From: Xanthostigma xanthostigma
Lineage: Eukaryota > Arthropoda > Insecta > Raphidioptera > Raphidiidae
Assembly: GCA_963575645.1 (NCBI GenBank)
Contig: OY754465.1
Location: forward strand, 56,381,901 to 56,445,900
DNA length: 64,000 bases
Direction of reading: 5' to 3'
A program made the position numbers and the translations under genes. The notes beneath the pieces were generated by a model. That model did no database searches. It saw only the letters and a program-made list of their open reading frames with translations, and was not told the origin of the DNA. Shown here in pieces: positions 54,288 through 64,000 of the stretch; position 1 is the first letter of the stretch; each line of letters opens with the position of its first letter.

Positions 54288-54885
54288 TTTTATTACTAAT
54301 GAAAAAATACATTTTTTCGTTAATAATTTTCATTTATAATTTTGAGTAGAGCTAGACAAATTCACTCGAGTTACTCGAGAAAAACATGGCTCGAGTCGCA
54401 TCACTAGACCCGACTAGATGTATACCTATATGTATTAGGGCTGGGTAACTCAGAACTGAGTTGGCCTTAATAACACTGCTCTGGTCTCAACGAGCAACGT
54501 CTTATAGAGAGACTCAACATGGAATCTTTACAAACATTATTAATTTCACAAAAATATCACGTAGATCTGGTCTAAACGAATATAATTATATTTTCACACA
54601 ATTATACGCTTTGTCATTTTTATTTCACAGTTTTTTTTATATTTTATTTTCCGCCCTGTGGCAGAATAACACAACACACAGAAAGATATTTTTTCTCGTT
54701 TGACATTTATATACAACGTTTATTAAAAAGTGCTTTTATATTTTGTAACAGTTAAAAACATAACCGTCAGCAGTTTTGTCCCGGAGTTTTCCAGATCTAC
54801 TGTGTACAGAAACCTGGGAGCAGGATTGCATTAGGGATTTTTTGTCTGTGCATTAAACTGCTTTGCTTCGGGCACACAGCATACA

Positions 54886-55008
54886 ATGTAAACTCTTTAT
54901 AGCGACACTCAAGGGACTGTGCACTTTGTGGCGTTATTGACAGTTGTCGTTAAACGGAGAGAAGAAATAAGTCATTAATATTTTTTTACTATAATATGTA
55001 TTTACTCA
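54886..55008 (-). repeat. Relic of the fold-back element family (27369)
   Basis: Acaatgtaaactctttatag, cactcaagggactgtg and gttaaacggagag match, in inverted orientation, the 27720-27835 part of the fold-back element. A Helitron begins immediately after at 55009. Confidence 0.55.
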
Positions 55009-55135
55009 TCTATACTAATATATAAAGCTGAAGAGTTTGTTTGTTTGGTTGAACGCGCTAATCTCAGGAACTATACTGGTTCGAATTGAAAAAAAAATTG
55101 TTGGATAGCTCATTTATCGAGGAAGTCTATTAGCC
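55009..55135 (+). mobile_element. Helitron, 5' part only
   Basis: Starts tctatactaatatataaag and follows the family to about 55135 (cgaggaagtctattag), then breaks off. It is 3'-truncated. Confidence 0.7.
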
Positions 55136-55499
55136 CAGTTAATGCACGGTTTCCGTAGCAATTCTGCCAAACAGCACCGATTAGCACCAAAATTTGGTGG
55201 TAGATTCCACTTACCCTCTACTTCAAAGTTGTCAATGTACCGAGGGTTGCTTTTACCCTATTTATCACTAAAGAAATTAATCATTAATTTATTACTAATT
55301 CATTTTATAAACACAATTGAATTGAATTGAATTCTCAGAAAAAAAATCCGGAATCATAGAAGAGGTCCGCATAAGATGCTCGTTCGCGCGTGTATGGTAC
55401 AATGAGTGTTTGGCGCTTTTACAATTAAAAGAAATTTATTTTCTACTTTTTAGTACGCTGATCAATAAGTGTGTTTTTTACAATTTTTTTTTGAATCAT

Positions 55500-55740
55500 A
55501 AATATCATTTTTTAGCTCTTTACTGATTACGGGCCGTGCAGCAAGTAGGATTACAGAGGAGGAGCGGTTGGCCCTGGCGCCGTCCCACCGGCGACGGCAG
55601 CACATACACGCGCGTGCTGTGGGTCAGACCGATGTTCTAGCGTTATGTACATATTTTTGTGGTGTCGACAGTGCAGATACATACACAAAACGTACACTTC
55701 GATCATAGAAAATAACTCGCACATAGAAAGCAATCGTTAT
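55500..55740. repeat. GC-rich patch, unassigned
   Basis: From gggccgtgcagcaagtag to about 55640 the GC content is much higher than around it (ggccctggcgccgtcccacc). It resembles a hAT-like element end (compare 6330-6400 and 29940) but no partner end was found. The 60-residue minus frame is not recognised. Confidence 0.3.
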
Positions 55741-56080
55741 TTGTCTATGTTCACTTGAACAACGCTCTGAAATGTAGTTAACTTTTCCGTATCTTCTTTA
55801 AAACATCTCAAAAGCAATCAGGAAACCTTTTCTTTTCCATATTTTATTATTAATTCAGTTCCGATTTGGGGACATGTCCGATTAGGATGAAACTTTGATG
55901 ACCTTGAAAAAGGTCCCAGTTGACGTAGGAAGTTGAAAGACTTATAGTATTAGACACGGCACTCAATCTTATGTTGAGCGGGATTATAGATTTTCTCCCC
56001 AGGGCCGGGACAGAAACAGGGGGGAGGTCTTCTAAAATATATATGTTGACTTCTATATTTTGTGTAAAATAAAGACGTTA

Positions 56081-56692
56081 TCTATACTAATATATAAAGC
56101 TGAAGAGTTTGTTTGTTTGTTTGAACGCGCTAATCTCAGGAACTACTGGTTCAAATTGAAAAAAAAAAATTGTTGGATAGCCCATTTATCGAGGAAGGCT
56201 ATAGGCTATATAATATTACGCTACGACCATTAGGAGCAGAGCTTTAATGAAAAATGTTGCAAAGTGTATCTCAAAAATAAGCTTCTATTCATGTGAAATG
56301 CACTAACTAGATATACTCATATTAGCGTTGTGAGAACACAACCTCAGGTGGCTCAATCGGTAGAGCATGCGACTGTCAATATCAGGGTCGTGGGTTCGAG
56401 CCCCACGTTGGGCGAATATATTTTTATTTTTTTTTATTTTCTATATTGATTTCTTCTAAGGCTTACATTTAAATTTATTTTAATTTTATTTAATTAATTT
56501 AAAAAAAATTATTAGTTTAAAAAAGTTTAAATACTGCTTTTTATCGACAAAAACTTTTGAACGGTAACTCCGATCATCATGAAATTTGGACACAACATCC
56601 ATCTCTGTAAACTAAGATGAATGTGTGTACTCATGTTCCTCCCTTCCTCATTCGTTCTTTTACAGCCGGGTGAAACCGGACGGGACCGCTAG
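56081..56692 (+). mobile_element. Non-autonomous Helitron with a nested SINE
   Basis: 5' tctatactaatatata, 3' hairpin gccgggtgaaaccgg and ctag end at 56689-56692, between A (56080) and T (56693). Compared with 20307-20657 it carries about 260 extra bases (56270-56544) that contain a tRNA-Lys-like head. The SINE is therefore younger than this Helitron copy. Confidence 0.85.
56343..56414 (+). repeat. tRNA-Lys-derived pseudogene / SINE head
   Basis: The stretch tggctcaatcggtagagcat followed by gggtcgtgggttcgagcccc and acgttgggcg matches eukaryotic tRNA-Lys(CTT) closely outside the anticodon arm. There gcgactgtcaatatc replaces the normal stem-loop. The 5' acceptor strand does not pair with the 3' strand. 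It is not a functional tRNA. Confidence 0.75.
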
Positions 56693-57205
56693 TTTTGAAT
56701 ATTTGAACATTGATCACGCCTGACGGAGACAGGCTTTGTATTTTTGTGAGTCCTAGCAGTCTCGTGAACCACAAGCATTGTGTCAATTCTGGAAGTAGTT
56801 CCTGGTTTACGATAGATGATTGCAAACATCGTCGGCCTGGCCTCAATGAATACCGGCACTTTTCCCAGTGGGCCGCCGGTCTTCCGTGAATCGGTCCGGA
56901 TTTTTTTCTTCTTAGTTACACGGTCTCGTAGAAACGTTTGACAATTTTCCTGGCAAATTTTTAAGTCCTAGACCGACCCTGATTACAAATGAGGAACATT
57001 TGATTCCAGCACAAATTTACAGTGCATATAATTAAACTTGATACCATTATACTGCAGTTGTTATTATATAGAAGAATAGAGAATTATAGATATGGGAAAA
57101 GTCGTCACTATGTGATCACAACGACTATTACTCCAATTACACAAAAATAACAGTGAAAAATCATCGTGACTTTGTCACGCCGATCCCGACCGAGCAAACA
57201 CTCGG
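56693..57205. other. Intergenic stretch, nothing supported
   Basis: 56700-56960 contains short GC-richer segments (cggcctggcctcaatgaata, gtgggccgccggtcttcc) of unknown origin. No gene model is supported. Confidence 0.3.
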
Positions 57206-57209
57206 TCGG

Positions 57210-58045
57210 AAGTTACGTCGGCTACTCGGTTGGAGCGACCGTCGTGATTGTGGTGACATGGAACAACATACGTTACTTTAGAACGTAGATATCTCTTGTC
57301 AGATCACAGTGTACATTTTAGACGGCCAACCAACGCTGAATGCCACCCGACCGAGCAAAAAGGTAAGTCTATTTACACTAAAACATTCAGGTTTGGATCA
57401 TTCCCTCATAATAAAATGCAAACTTCATATATATCATTATTTTTACGCAGACAAGCAGTTTTTACATGCTACACGGCAATCAGGGGCAAATGTTTTCTTA
57501 TAAGCAAAATAGCTTTATTTCACAAAGGTAAGTCTATTTACACTAAAACATTCAGTAAAGTGTATCATTCTCTCATAAGAAAATGCAAACTGCATATTTA
57601 CCATTATTTTTACGCAGACAAGCAGTTTTTACATGCTACACGACAATTATATTCTTATATAGGCAAAATTGCTTTATTTTGCAAAGGTAAGTCTACTTAC
57701 GCTATAACATTCAGGTTTGAATCATTCTCTCATAAGAAAATACAAACTGCATATTTACCATTATTTTCACGCTGCAGACAAGCAATTTTTACATGCAACA
57801 GGACACTTAGGTGCAAATGAGTTCTTATAGGCAAAATTGCATTTTTTCACAAAGGTAAGTCTACTTACGCTATAAAATTCAGTATTGGATCATTTTCTCA
57901 TATAAAAATGCAGACTGCATATACAGCGTTACGTCGGCTACTCGGCTGGAGCGACCATCGTGATTGCGGTGACATGGAACAACATACGTTACTTTGGAAC
58001 GTATGGTTCCTTCTTATCAGATCACAGTGATCATTTTAGACAGCT
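57210..58045 (+). repeat. Tandem array with exon-like units and duplicated flanks
   Basis: GGTAAG occurs at 57362, 57527, 57685 and 57854, periods of 165, 158 and 169 bp. Each unit contains acaagcagtttttacatgc or a variant after a pyrimidine-rich ...acgcag, and ends ...caaag|gtaagtct. So each looks like a 70-80 bp exon between an acceptor and a donor. The outer 115 bp (57211-57325) are repeated at 57925-58045 (gacatggaacaacatacgtt). A 174-codon frame (57296-57820) spans the array and has a repetitive product without a known domain. Confidence 0.6.
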
Positions 58046-58182
58046 GGGTCACAGTGATTTTTTCATCGTGACGTTATTTATTCCCCAACTGTATATAGAG
58101 AATATCGGTCTCTTCTATAGACGAATTTTTTTCTTGTTGTTGTCGAGTCTGCATTGCAACATGTACAATGTTTCATATACAG

Positions 58183-58189
58183 TATAAAT
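58183..58189 (+). promoter_or_regulatory. Possible TATA box for the 58.4-kb exon
   Basis: TATAAAT about 240 bp before the candidate start codon at 58424, followed from 58230 by a CpG-rich, transcript-leader-like segment. Confidence 0.25.
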
Positions 58190-58423
58190 CCTTAGAGAGG
58201 GACATTAATTGATTCAATAAGGTTAAAAACACGCGTAGTCGTGTCCGCAGCACCAACACACACACACGCGCGAACATGTAGATGTGTGTGTCGTGTGTTC
58301 GAACATGGAGCGACGCGACGCCGACGGTGTACGTACAGTTGACAATTGGAACGGCGGCGTCGACGCGAATCTCCCGTCGTCGTTTCGTCTCGTTGTACGG
58401 TGTTCGTAGACAACACAAATAAA

Positions 58424-58487
58424 ATGATACAGTACACACGGCTGTTATTGTATATTATCTTCTCTGTGTTGCCAGTGGCGTCACGAT
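58424..58487 (+). CDS. Candidate first coding exon encoding a signal peptide
   Basis: The ATG in aaataaaatg is followed by MIQYTRLLLYIIFSVLPVAS and R, a short basic start, a hydrophobic core and small residues, typical of a secretory signal peptide. A donor-like GTGAGA follows at 58488, leaving phase 1. The 58230-58423 leader is rich in CpG and GC, in sharp contrast to the surroundings, as in many insect 5' UTRs. If unspliced, the frame continues for 32 more residues to a stop at 58585. No downstream exon was recognised before 64000, so the gene would continue beyond the window with a long first intron. Identity unknown. Confidence 0.4.
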
Positions 58488-58713
58488 GTGAGATTGACAA
58501 TAATTTTGGTCGTCCGCACACATATTATAGGCAACACGAAAGCAATTCAACCGGCGATACCTTCTCTCTAAACATGAATCAATGATTTTTCATTAATTAC
58601 AAGTGCACATTCAATATTTGTCAATGCTAGAATCGTACCACGCGGAATTAGTGAGTACCTACTCACAATATGAATTAGTGAATATAAAAATTCACTAATT
58701 ATATAAGTGAATA

Positions 58714-58790
58714 CTAGTGTGACCTGTGCGAATTATTCGCACTAAATAAGTATAATAATTATCACTTCACAAAATTATTTTTTAAATATG
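58714..58790 (+). repeat. Block shared with BMP intron 3
   Basis: Near-identical to 25929-26000. It is followed by a gtacgtacgtacgtac run at about 58798-58815. Confidence 0.65.
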
Positions 58791-58819
58791 ATTGCGGGTA
58801 CGTACGTACGTACCTTTAG

Positions 58820-59495
58820 AACCTGTTATCTTTAAAAGGTCCCCGCTTTCAAGCTAGCAAATTGGCATACGTTCTTAACTAAATATTGTATATTTACTGA
58901 CAAAATCTTAGCAGTACTCAAATGACGTAGGTCTAGCGGGTCAGGAGTCTTGGCCTATAAGAAATTGATACAGAGATTACAGATCACATCAGACCAAAAG
59001 TCGCGCAACTATGTTGATTCATTAATATAATACAATGCATGGTTTTGTTATTTTCAAATAGTTTCTCCTCAGTCAACTTCATTGAAGATATTGGAAATCA
59101 ATAGTCAAATTAAACTATTGAGTTTTTTTATAATTACAAATTCAAGCATAAACTAAATAAAAAAAGCACTTGAAATGAATTGTGTTATCGTACGTGCAGA
59201 TATCAAAATATTCCCACAAAACACCAACCACAATGGAGAAAACTACGAATAATATTTATTTAATATGTTCATTGTTCATTCGAGAATAAAATCACACAAA
59301 CAGCGATTGGCGGCGGATGAGACTGACGAAAACAGTTCGTGGACGTACTGTTTGTCCAAATTGGAATGGCGGCCAACATGAAAACAAACTATCGTGGTGT
59401 AACGAGTATTCACATTCGCGAATCGCATATAATATGCTTGACATTTGCATTCGCAAAATTCTTGCGAATATTAGTATCACAAAAAATTATTTTTT
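58820..59495. other. Intergenic stretch, nothing supported
   Basis: Short open frames on both strands at 59292-59541 overlap each other and have no recognisable domain. Confidence 0.3.
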
Positions 59496-59499
59496 TAAT

Positions 59500-59660
59500 G
59501 TCAAAATAATATTAAATATCAAGTGGAATAAAATGGAATAGAAAAAAAAAATTAAATGATGTCGGCAGGAATAGAACCCGGGATCTTATCACTACTAGAC
59601 TAAGGCTTTATCCACTATACCATGGCGCTTTTGCACTGTGCCGCTGTTATCGTGGTGTAG
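59500..59660 (-). repeat. tRNA-derived SINE
   Basis: On the minus strand: A-box-like tggtatagtggataaagc, B-box gggttctattcc, then the common body ctattccattttattccact. Same family as the copies at 31487-32620 and 46840-46975. Confidence 0.7.
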
Positions 59661-59799
59661 AAGTATAGCACTTATTCTACGGTAGATTACTAAAGTAACT
59701 ATTTTGTTTTTTTAAAACTATTACGTGTCTATAATAATAAAACATAAAACTGTTTATAATAATTAAACTACTGAATACATTTCAGTGAATTTAAATTGG

Positions 59800-60118
59800 G
59801 TTCTGGTCTGATAGTAAACAAATTGAATAAAATATAAGCCAAAGCGATCCGACCAAAATTGCGATCTGTAGAGCTCGGACGTACGTACGTACATACGTAC
59901 AGACCAACCGACAACTGCTGCTCGTGATTTTCAATTACAATTTTGAAGTAATTATGAACTCGAATCAATCTAAAAATGGTTCTGTTTTATAAAACAGAAT
60001 CTCCTCTTTTCAACTACAATTTTAATGGATTTCGTGTGAAATTAATTTAGATATAGCTTCTTGTATGAACGAAAGTCAGCTCTGACGCGCAAAGCAATAA
60101 TAGAGCACATACCGCATT
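59800..60118 (-). repeat. Copy of the 6660-7481 repeat family
   Basis: In inverted orientation it carries the ggttggtctgtacgtatgta block, the aaaatggttctgttttataa block and agctgactttcgttc. It ends at the half-palindrome agagcacataccgc. Confidence 0.6.
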
Positions 60119-60867
60119 AAGACAAAAAATATTAATTTAATAGCATTTTTATTAGAAACGTTTTTTCTTACTCTTTTTTATTTTAAATAACAAAATTTTT
60201 TTGCTAAGGTAACTTTGCAATTATATCTTTTATCAGCATTTACTTTAACGTTAGGTAATAAAGTTTTAGAATTAGTATTAATAATGAACCTAGTACGCAG
60301 AATAACTACAAATGCGTCCGTGTGACTTGCGCAGTCAATCAGGTGCTAAATTTTAGCCTTAGACAAGTGGCGTCAGATGTGAAAAAAAATGTTTGAAGTG
60401 AACACTTCTTACGTGACTTCGGAAGTGTTAAATGTTTATTTTAATGATAAATTGTAGGTCATAAACGCTCGACAACTGAGCTGTCTATTTTAAAACTTAT
60501 TATTACTGATTGTTAATTTATTCAAGTAAATAAAATTGTCGACCAATTTTTCTCAAACCATATATTGACAAAAAATAATAAAAATACAAATCAATATAAC
60601 ACAAGATGACGTTTCGATCGGGATTTGGAACTTCTTCAGAAATATCTAAAAAATATAAAAATTAATTAGTATTAAGTTATTTATTATCTAATAGATTGCA
60701 CCCAAGATTGAAAGTTTGAATGATTAAAAAAATAACAAACATGACTACGGTTTATAAATTTTGTTTGTTATTTATTTTTTTAATCATTCAAACTTTCAAA
60801 CTTGCGTGCAATCTATTAGATAATATATAACTTAATACTAATTAAGTTTTATATTTTTTAGATATTT

Positions 60868-60899
60868 CTGAAGAAGATCCAAATCCGGATCGAAACGTC
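60868..60899 (+). ncRNA. Hammerhead ribozyme-like core (family B), copy 2
   Basis: Identical in its core to 10256-10287: ctgaaga, gatcc-aaatcc-ggatc, gaaacgtc. The inverted left-arm version (60608-60639, minus) has a broken stem II. Stem I is again weak. Confidence 0.5.
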
Positions 60900-61048
60900 A
60901 TCTTGTGTTATATATTGATTTGTATTTTTATTAATTTTTGTCAATATATGGTCTGAGAAAAATTGGTCGACAATTTTATTTACTTGAAGAGTTCTATTCA
61001 GACGTTAATAGTTTGGTCAATGAGTGCTCATAAGGGGCATCTAGATGG

Positions 61049-62207
61049 AAAAGTCGAAAGCAGAACATTTGACTTAAGAACTTTGTTTGGACTAGTTAGG
61101 AGATAAACATACTAAAAGTCCTTGCCCCTCTGAGGTACGCCCGAAGGGGGGGAGCACAAAGAAGGTCCCGTTTTTTGGTTTTTTGCTTTCATCTCAAAAA
61201 CGGTACGTCGTACGAAATTTTGTTGTAATACATAATGAAAGCTGATAAAATTCTCTACAACTTTAGCTTTCACACTTTTTATCTATCTCCAATCTGTGCC
61301 TAGCTATGAGCTCCGAAAAATGGTCGATTTTCAAAAATGTGTTAAATTCTCTGTAGCACATTGTAACAATACGAATTTGTCAAAATTATTTCGTATCGCT
61401 CATCCACACTATTAAAAACACCCACACACTATTAAAAAATAACATAAGCTTTAACCTATTGAAGGCCTTGGGCACATTAGGATTATGGGGCCCCTATGAC
61501 CTTAACAGAGCACTATTTTGTTAGAATAGACAAAGAAAATAGATAAACAAGGTTCTAGATTCTAAGTCGAGGAATGTGATATAAAATGCATATATTTAAA
61601 AGGATCACGTTCCCAATTTTAACATGAAGGACACAAAAAAAATAAGTATATGAAAAATAGTTCACTGATGATTTTTGTTTAAAACAGTTTAGGTACTTAG
61701 TATACCATTAAACTAGGGGGTCCCTATCGATCGCGGGGCCCTGGGCACGTGCCAGAGTGCCCAGTGGGAAAGAGGGCCCTGCGTGGAGGTACTCCCAGCT
61801 TATGTTATTTTTTAATAGTGTGTTGGTGTTTTTAATAGTGTGGATGAGCGATACGAAATGATTTTGACAAATTCGTATTGTTACAATGCGCTACAGAGAA
61901 TTTAACACATTTTTGAAAATCGACCATTTTTCGGAGCTCATAGCTAGGCAAAGATTGGAGATAGATAAAAAGTGTTAAAGCTAAAGTTGTAGAGAATTTT
62001 ATCAGCTTTCATTATGTATTCCAACAAAATTTCGTACGACGTACCGTTTTCGAGATGAAAGAAAAATACCAAAAAACGGGACCTTCTTTGTGCTCCCCCC
62101 TTCGGGCGTACCTCGGAGGGGTAAGGACTTTTAGTATGTTTATCTCCTAACTAGTCCAAACAAAGTTCCTAAGTCAAATGTTCTGCTTTCGACTTTTCCA
62201 TCTAGAA
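61049..62207. mobile_element. Fold-back element with arms of about 400 bp
   Basis: Arms 61049-61450 (from tctagatggaaaagtcgaaa) and 61797-62207 (to tttcgacttttccatctaga) are nearly perfect inverted repeats around a 346-bp centre. The centre has its own ggccttgggcaca/gtgcccagtggg inverted elements. It is inserted in the 3' tail of the family B element. Its exact ends are uncertain: about 30 bp on each side are not mirrored. Confidence 0.8.
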
Positions 62208-62259
62208 TTATTCGTTGCTTAAGCTATAATCAAAGATTTGATTGTTAATTTAAATAGAA

Positions 62260-63225
62260 TTTTTATTATATTTATCGCCTAACAATTTTTGTTGAACGGT
62301 ACAAAGCCGAAGTGTGTTGACAAGATTTGTAATGTATTTGGAGGGGTGTAACAATGCGACGGGGTCATCTGAACAGGATCCCCGCGGCGCTGACAATACA
62401 CCCCGGAGCCGTTTCACCCCTATGTGTTGCCCTTAAAAAGAGATTAGCGTGTTTAGTGATACACACACACAATATTGTTATATAAGGGTCAGGTTTTATA
62501 TATGTTGTCTAAAAACCGGCATGGATTTTGATTAACGACTGGCTGAAAAAATAATTGCGACCCTGGTACAAAATAATTAAAAAAGCATCATGCTATCAAT
62601 TTTAAAAGTAAATTAGGTATTTATTCTTCGAAATCGGTTCCACTCTCATTTAATGACTTTTAACATGCCTGTTTAAAAACAAATAAAATATAGAAGCATT
62701 ATTAGTATTTGTTGTTTTAATACAAATACTAGTTTTTACTCGCGACTTCGTTCGCGTGGAATCAGTGTGTATACATAATTGATTAAAAAATTCATAAATT
62801 CAAGCAAGACTAATTTAAGATGACCCTATAGGACACTGATGACGAGCCTATGACCCGCGGGTCAGTCACTGACCCACGCAGGCTTTTTAAATGACCCAGG
62901 TGTTTATTTTTATAAACTCATTTTTTATATCATGAAAGAGAGTACAGTCAATAATACTAAAAAAAAGACGGACAAGTGCGAGTAGAACTCGCGCTCTGAG
63001 TGTTCCGTACCGTTATTTCATAAAAAGTAAAGTCATGTAATAATTCTATATAAGTATAAAATCAGAAATTTATGATTTTCGGATTTTTTTCTTTCCTTGT
63101 GCTATGCAACCATCTTTCTCGCCAAACAAGATTATAGGTTAACAGGAAACATTAAAAGTTTTGATAAGTGAGTCAGTAAAAAAAAAATAATCATGTTATT
63201 TGCAGTTCTAAAACAAAAAAAATAA
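62260..63225. other. Intergenic; repeat relics
   Basis: 62340-62420 is a GC-rich patch (aatgcgacggggtcatctga). 62730-62760 (actagtttttactcgcgact) resembles a Helitron-type end. 62960-63010 (gacggacaagtgcgag, actcgcgctctgag) is a known-looking dispersed insect repeat, inverted at 11190-11240. No gene supported. Confidence 0.35.
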
Positions 63226-63227
63226 TT

Positions 63228-63300
63228 GCATCGGCCAGTAATCGATCACGGCGCCCACGTGGCAGACGAGCATTCTACCACTGAACCACCATCGCTCTTA
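63228..63300 (-). repeat. tRNA-Gly-derived pseudogene / SINE head
   Basis: On the minus strand tggtggttcagtggtagaat and ctgccac with anticodon GCC match tRNA-Gly. The T arm (gatcgatta) and the acceptor stem have mismatches that would destabilise the fold. Treated as a pseudogene or SINE head. Confidence 0.6.
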
Positions 63301-63494
63301 AAAACTTGCTGCTTACACTGCATTACTAAGAGCTGTTACTGTTTTTCTGTAAACTTTCTAAATTTCAAATGTGTATTAAAAAAATCGATTTTTGCAATTT
63401 TTTCAAGGCATACCCCTTTAAAAAATGGGATTTTTGACGAAAACCGAAATCTTTCGGAACTTTGGCAAAATCATCATGCTTATAGAAAAAAATT

Positions 63495-63560
63495 GCTTGT
63501 CTGTAAAGTCGGTTTACGGACGATAGTTTTACGTGATAACGTATTCCGTAATACATAACC
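63495..63560. repeat. MITE family G fragment
   Basis: Attgcttgtctgtaaagtcg through gacgatagttttacgtgata to acgtattccg. The remainder (gcggaacgtta and gttacactttttcg) appears at 63915-64000 at the window edge, so the element may be interrupted by 63560-63915. Confidence 0.5.
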
Positions 63561-64000
63561 TAAACCTCCCAAAATTTGGTTTCAATCCGCTTATCCTTGG
63601 TGTCGGAATGATAAGAAATGTCAAAAGTGACGTTTGCAACTGTCAAAGTATTATGTTTTAATAATAATTAGTTATTCCAATACTTAACTTAGAAGGCGTT
63701 GCATTTCACAAAATACTAATGTCAAAAATTGAATTAAACATTAGAAATTCAGCCGTTTTCATGTTGCATTTATACAGCTATTTTTCTATATAAATTTGTA
63801 TAAAAAAACTGTTTAGGCAAATTCTGTTATACGAAATCTATGTAAAATGTTCTCCTCTTTCGTTTAAGACTGGTTTCAAACCGATCTGATTTAAATTGAG
63901 CGAGAAATTAGCAAAAAGCACGCACAGGGTCAGGCGGAACGTTACGCGTTAGGAACGTTAGGAACGTTACGCGTTACTAACGTTACACTTTTTCGAACAT

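Larger units (their letters stand above)
60521..62239 (+). mobile_element. Palindromic Penelope-like element (family B), copy 2
   Basis: Same arms as 10045-10408 (about 60521-60690 and 60830-60985), with a longer centre that is itself an inverted repeat around tttgaatgattaaaaaaat. The same 3' tail is present but split: ttcagacgttaat at 61008 and caaagatt at 62231. It is bounded by a 13-bp duplication gattgttaattta (60508-60520 and 62240-62252). A second fold-back element lies in the split. An intact hammerhead-like core is in the right arm. Confidence 0.7.

Noticed and set aside
56343-56414. Functional tRNA-Lys gene
   Set aside because: The acceptor stem does not pair and the anticodon arm is rearranged; it sits in an insertion inside a Helitron.
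57296-57820. 174-residue repeat protein
   Set aside because: The frame crosses tandem units with splice-like sites, the units differ in frame-relevant lengths, and the product has no known domain; kept only as a tandem-array finding.
63228-63300. Functional tRNA-Gly(GCC) gene
   Set aside because: The T arm and acceptor stem have several mismatches; more like a SINE head or pseudogene.
1-64000. CRISPR arrays, bacterial operons or viral genes
   Set aside because: No regularly spaced short repeats with unique spacers, no dense gene packing and no viral protein signatures; gene structure is eukaryotic.

Overview
The window is AT-rich nuclear DNA from an insect. Genes have short, spliced exons with GT-AG introns, the genes are the usual metazoan cellular ones, and the space between them is packed with eukaryotic transposons (Helitrons, hAT, pogo-like, PIF/Harbinger, Penelope-like, non-LTR, tRNA-derived SINEs). 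The Helitron ends and some short dispersed repeats resemble ones I associate with Lepidoptera, but I cannot fix the order from this window alone. Nothing bacterial, viral or organellar was seen.

Four complete protein-coding genes can be modelled. (1) 22034-26989 (+): a four-exon BMP-type TGF-beta ligand of the Gbb/60A (BMP5-8) group, 512 aa, with all seven mature-domain cysteines but no good furin site. (2) 36007-36941 (+): a three-exon otubain deubiquitinase, 267 aa. (3) 37336-38666 (+): a two-exon mitochondrial acylglycerol kinase, 414 aa, starting only 395 bp after the otubain stop. (4) 45203-43008 (-): a two-exon Cdt2/DTL (l(2)dtl) WD40 substrate receptor of CRL4, 701 aa. A possible first coding exon of a fifth, secreted or membrane gene lies at 58424-58487 behind a CpG-rich leader. 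The genes do not form a pathway.

Layout: 1-21.9 kb is transposons and relics, with several layers of nesting; 22.0-27.3 kb is the BMP ligand with transposons in its introns and just 3' of it; 27.4-29.8 kb is a 2.5-kb fold-back element with arms of nearly 1 kb; 29.9-35.2 kb holds a deleted Harbinger element sitting inside a SINE, a 0.55-kb palindrome and a hAT MITE; 36.0-38.7 kb is the otubain/AGK pair; 38.9-42.3 kb is MITEs and a TA microsatellite; 43.0-45.2 kb is Cdt2; 46-64 kb is again transposon-rich, with a tandem array at 57.2-58.0 kb and a nested palindromic element at 60.5-62.2 kb.

The most unusual content is a set of retroelements that carry hammerhead-ribozyme-like cores: a Penelope-like family (11.4 and 14.7 kb) and a second, almost fully palindromic family (10.0 and 60.5 kb) with 13-14 bp target duplications. 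Several insertions are clean enough (exact target duplications) to order in time.
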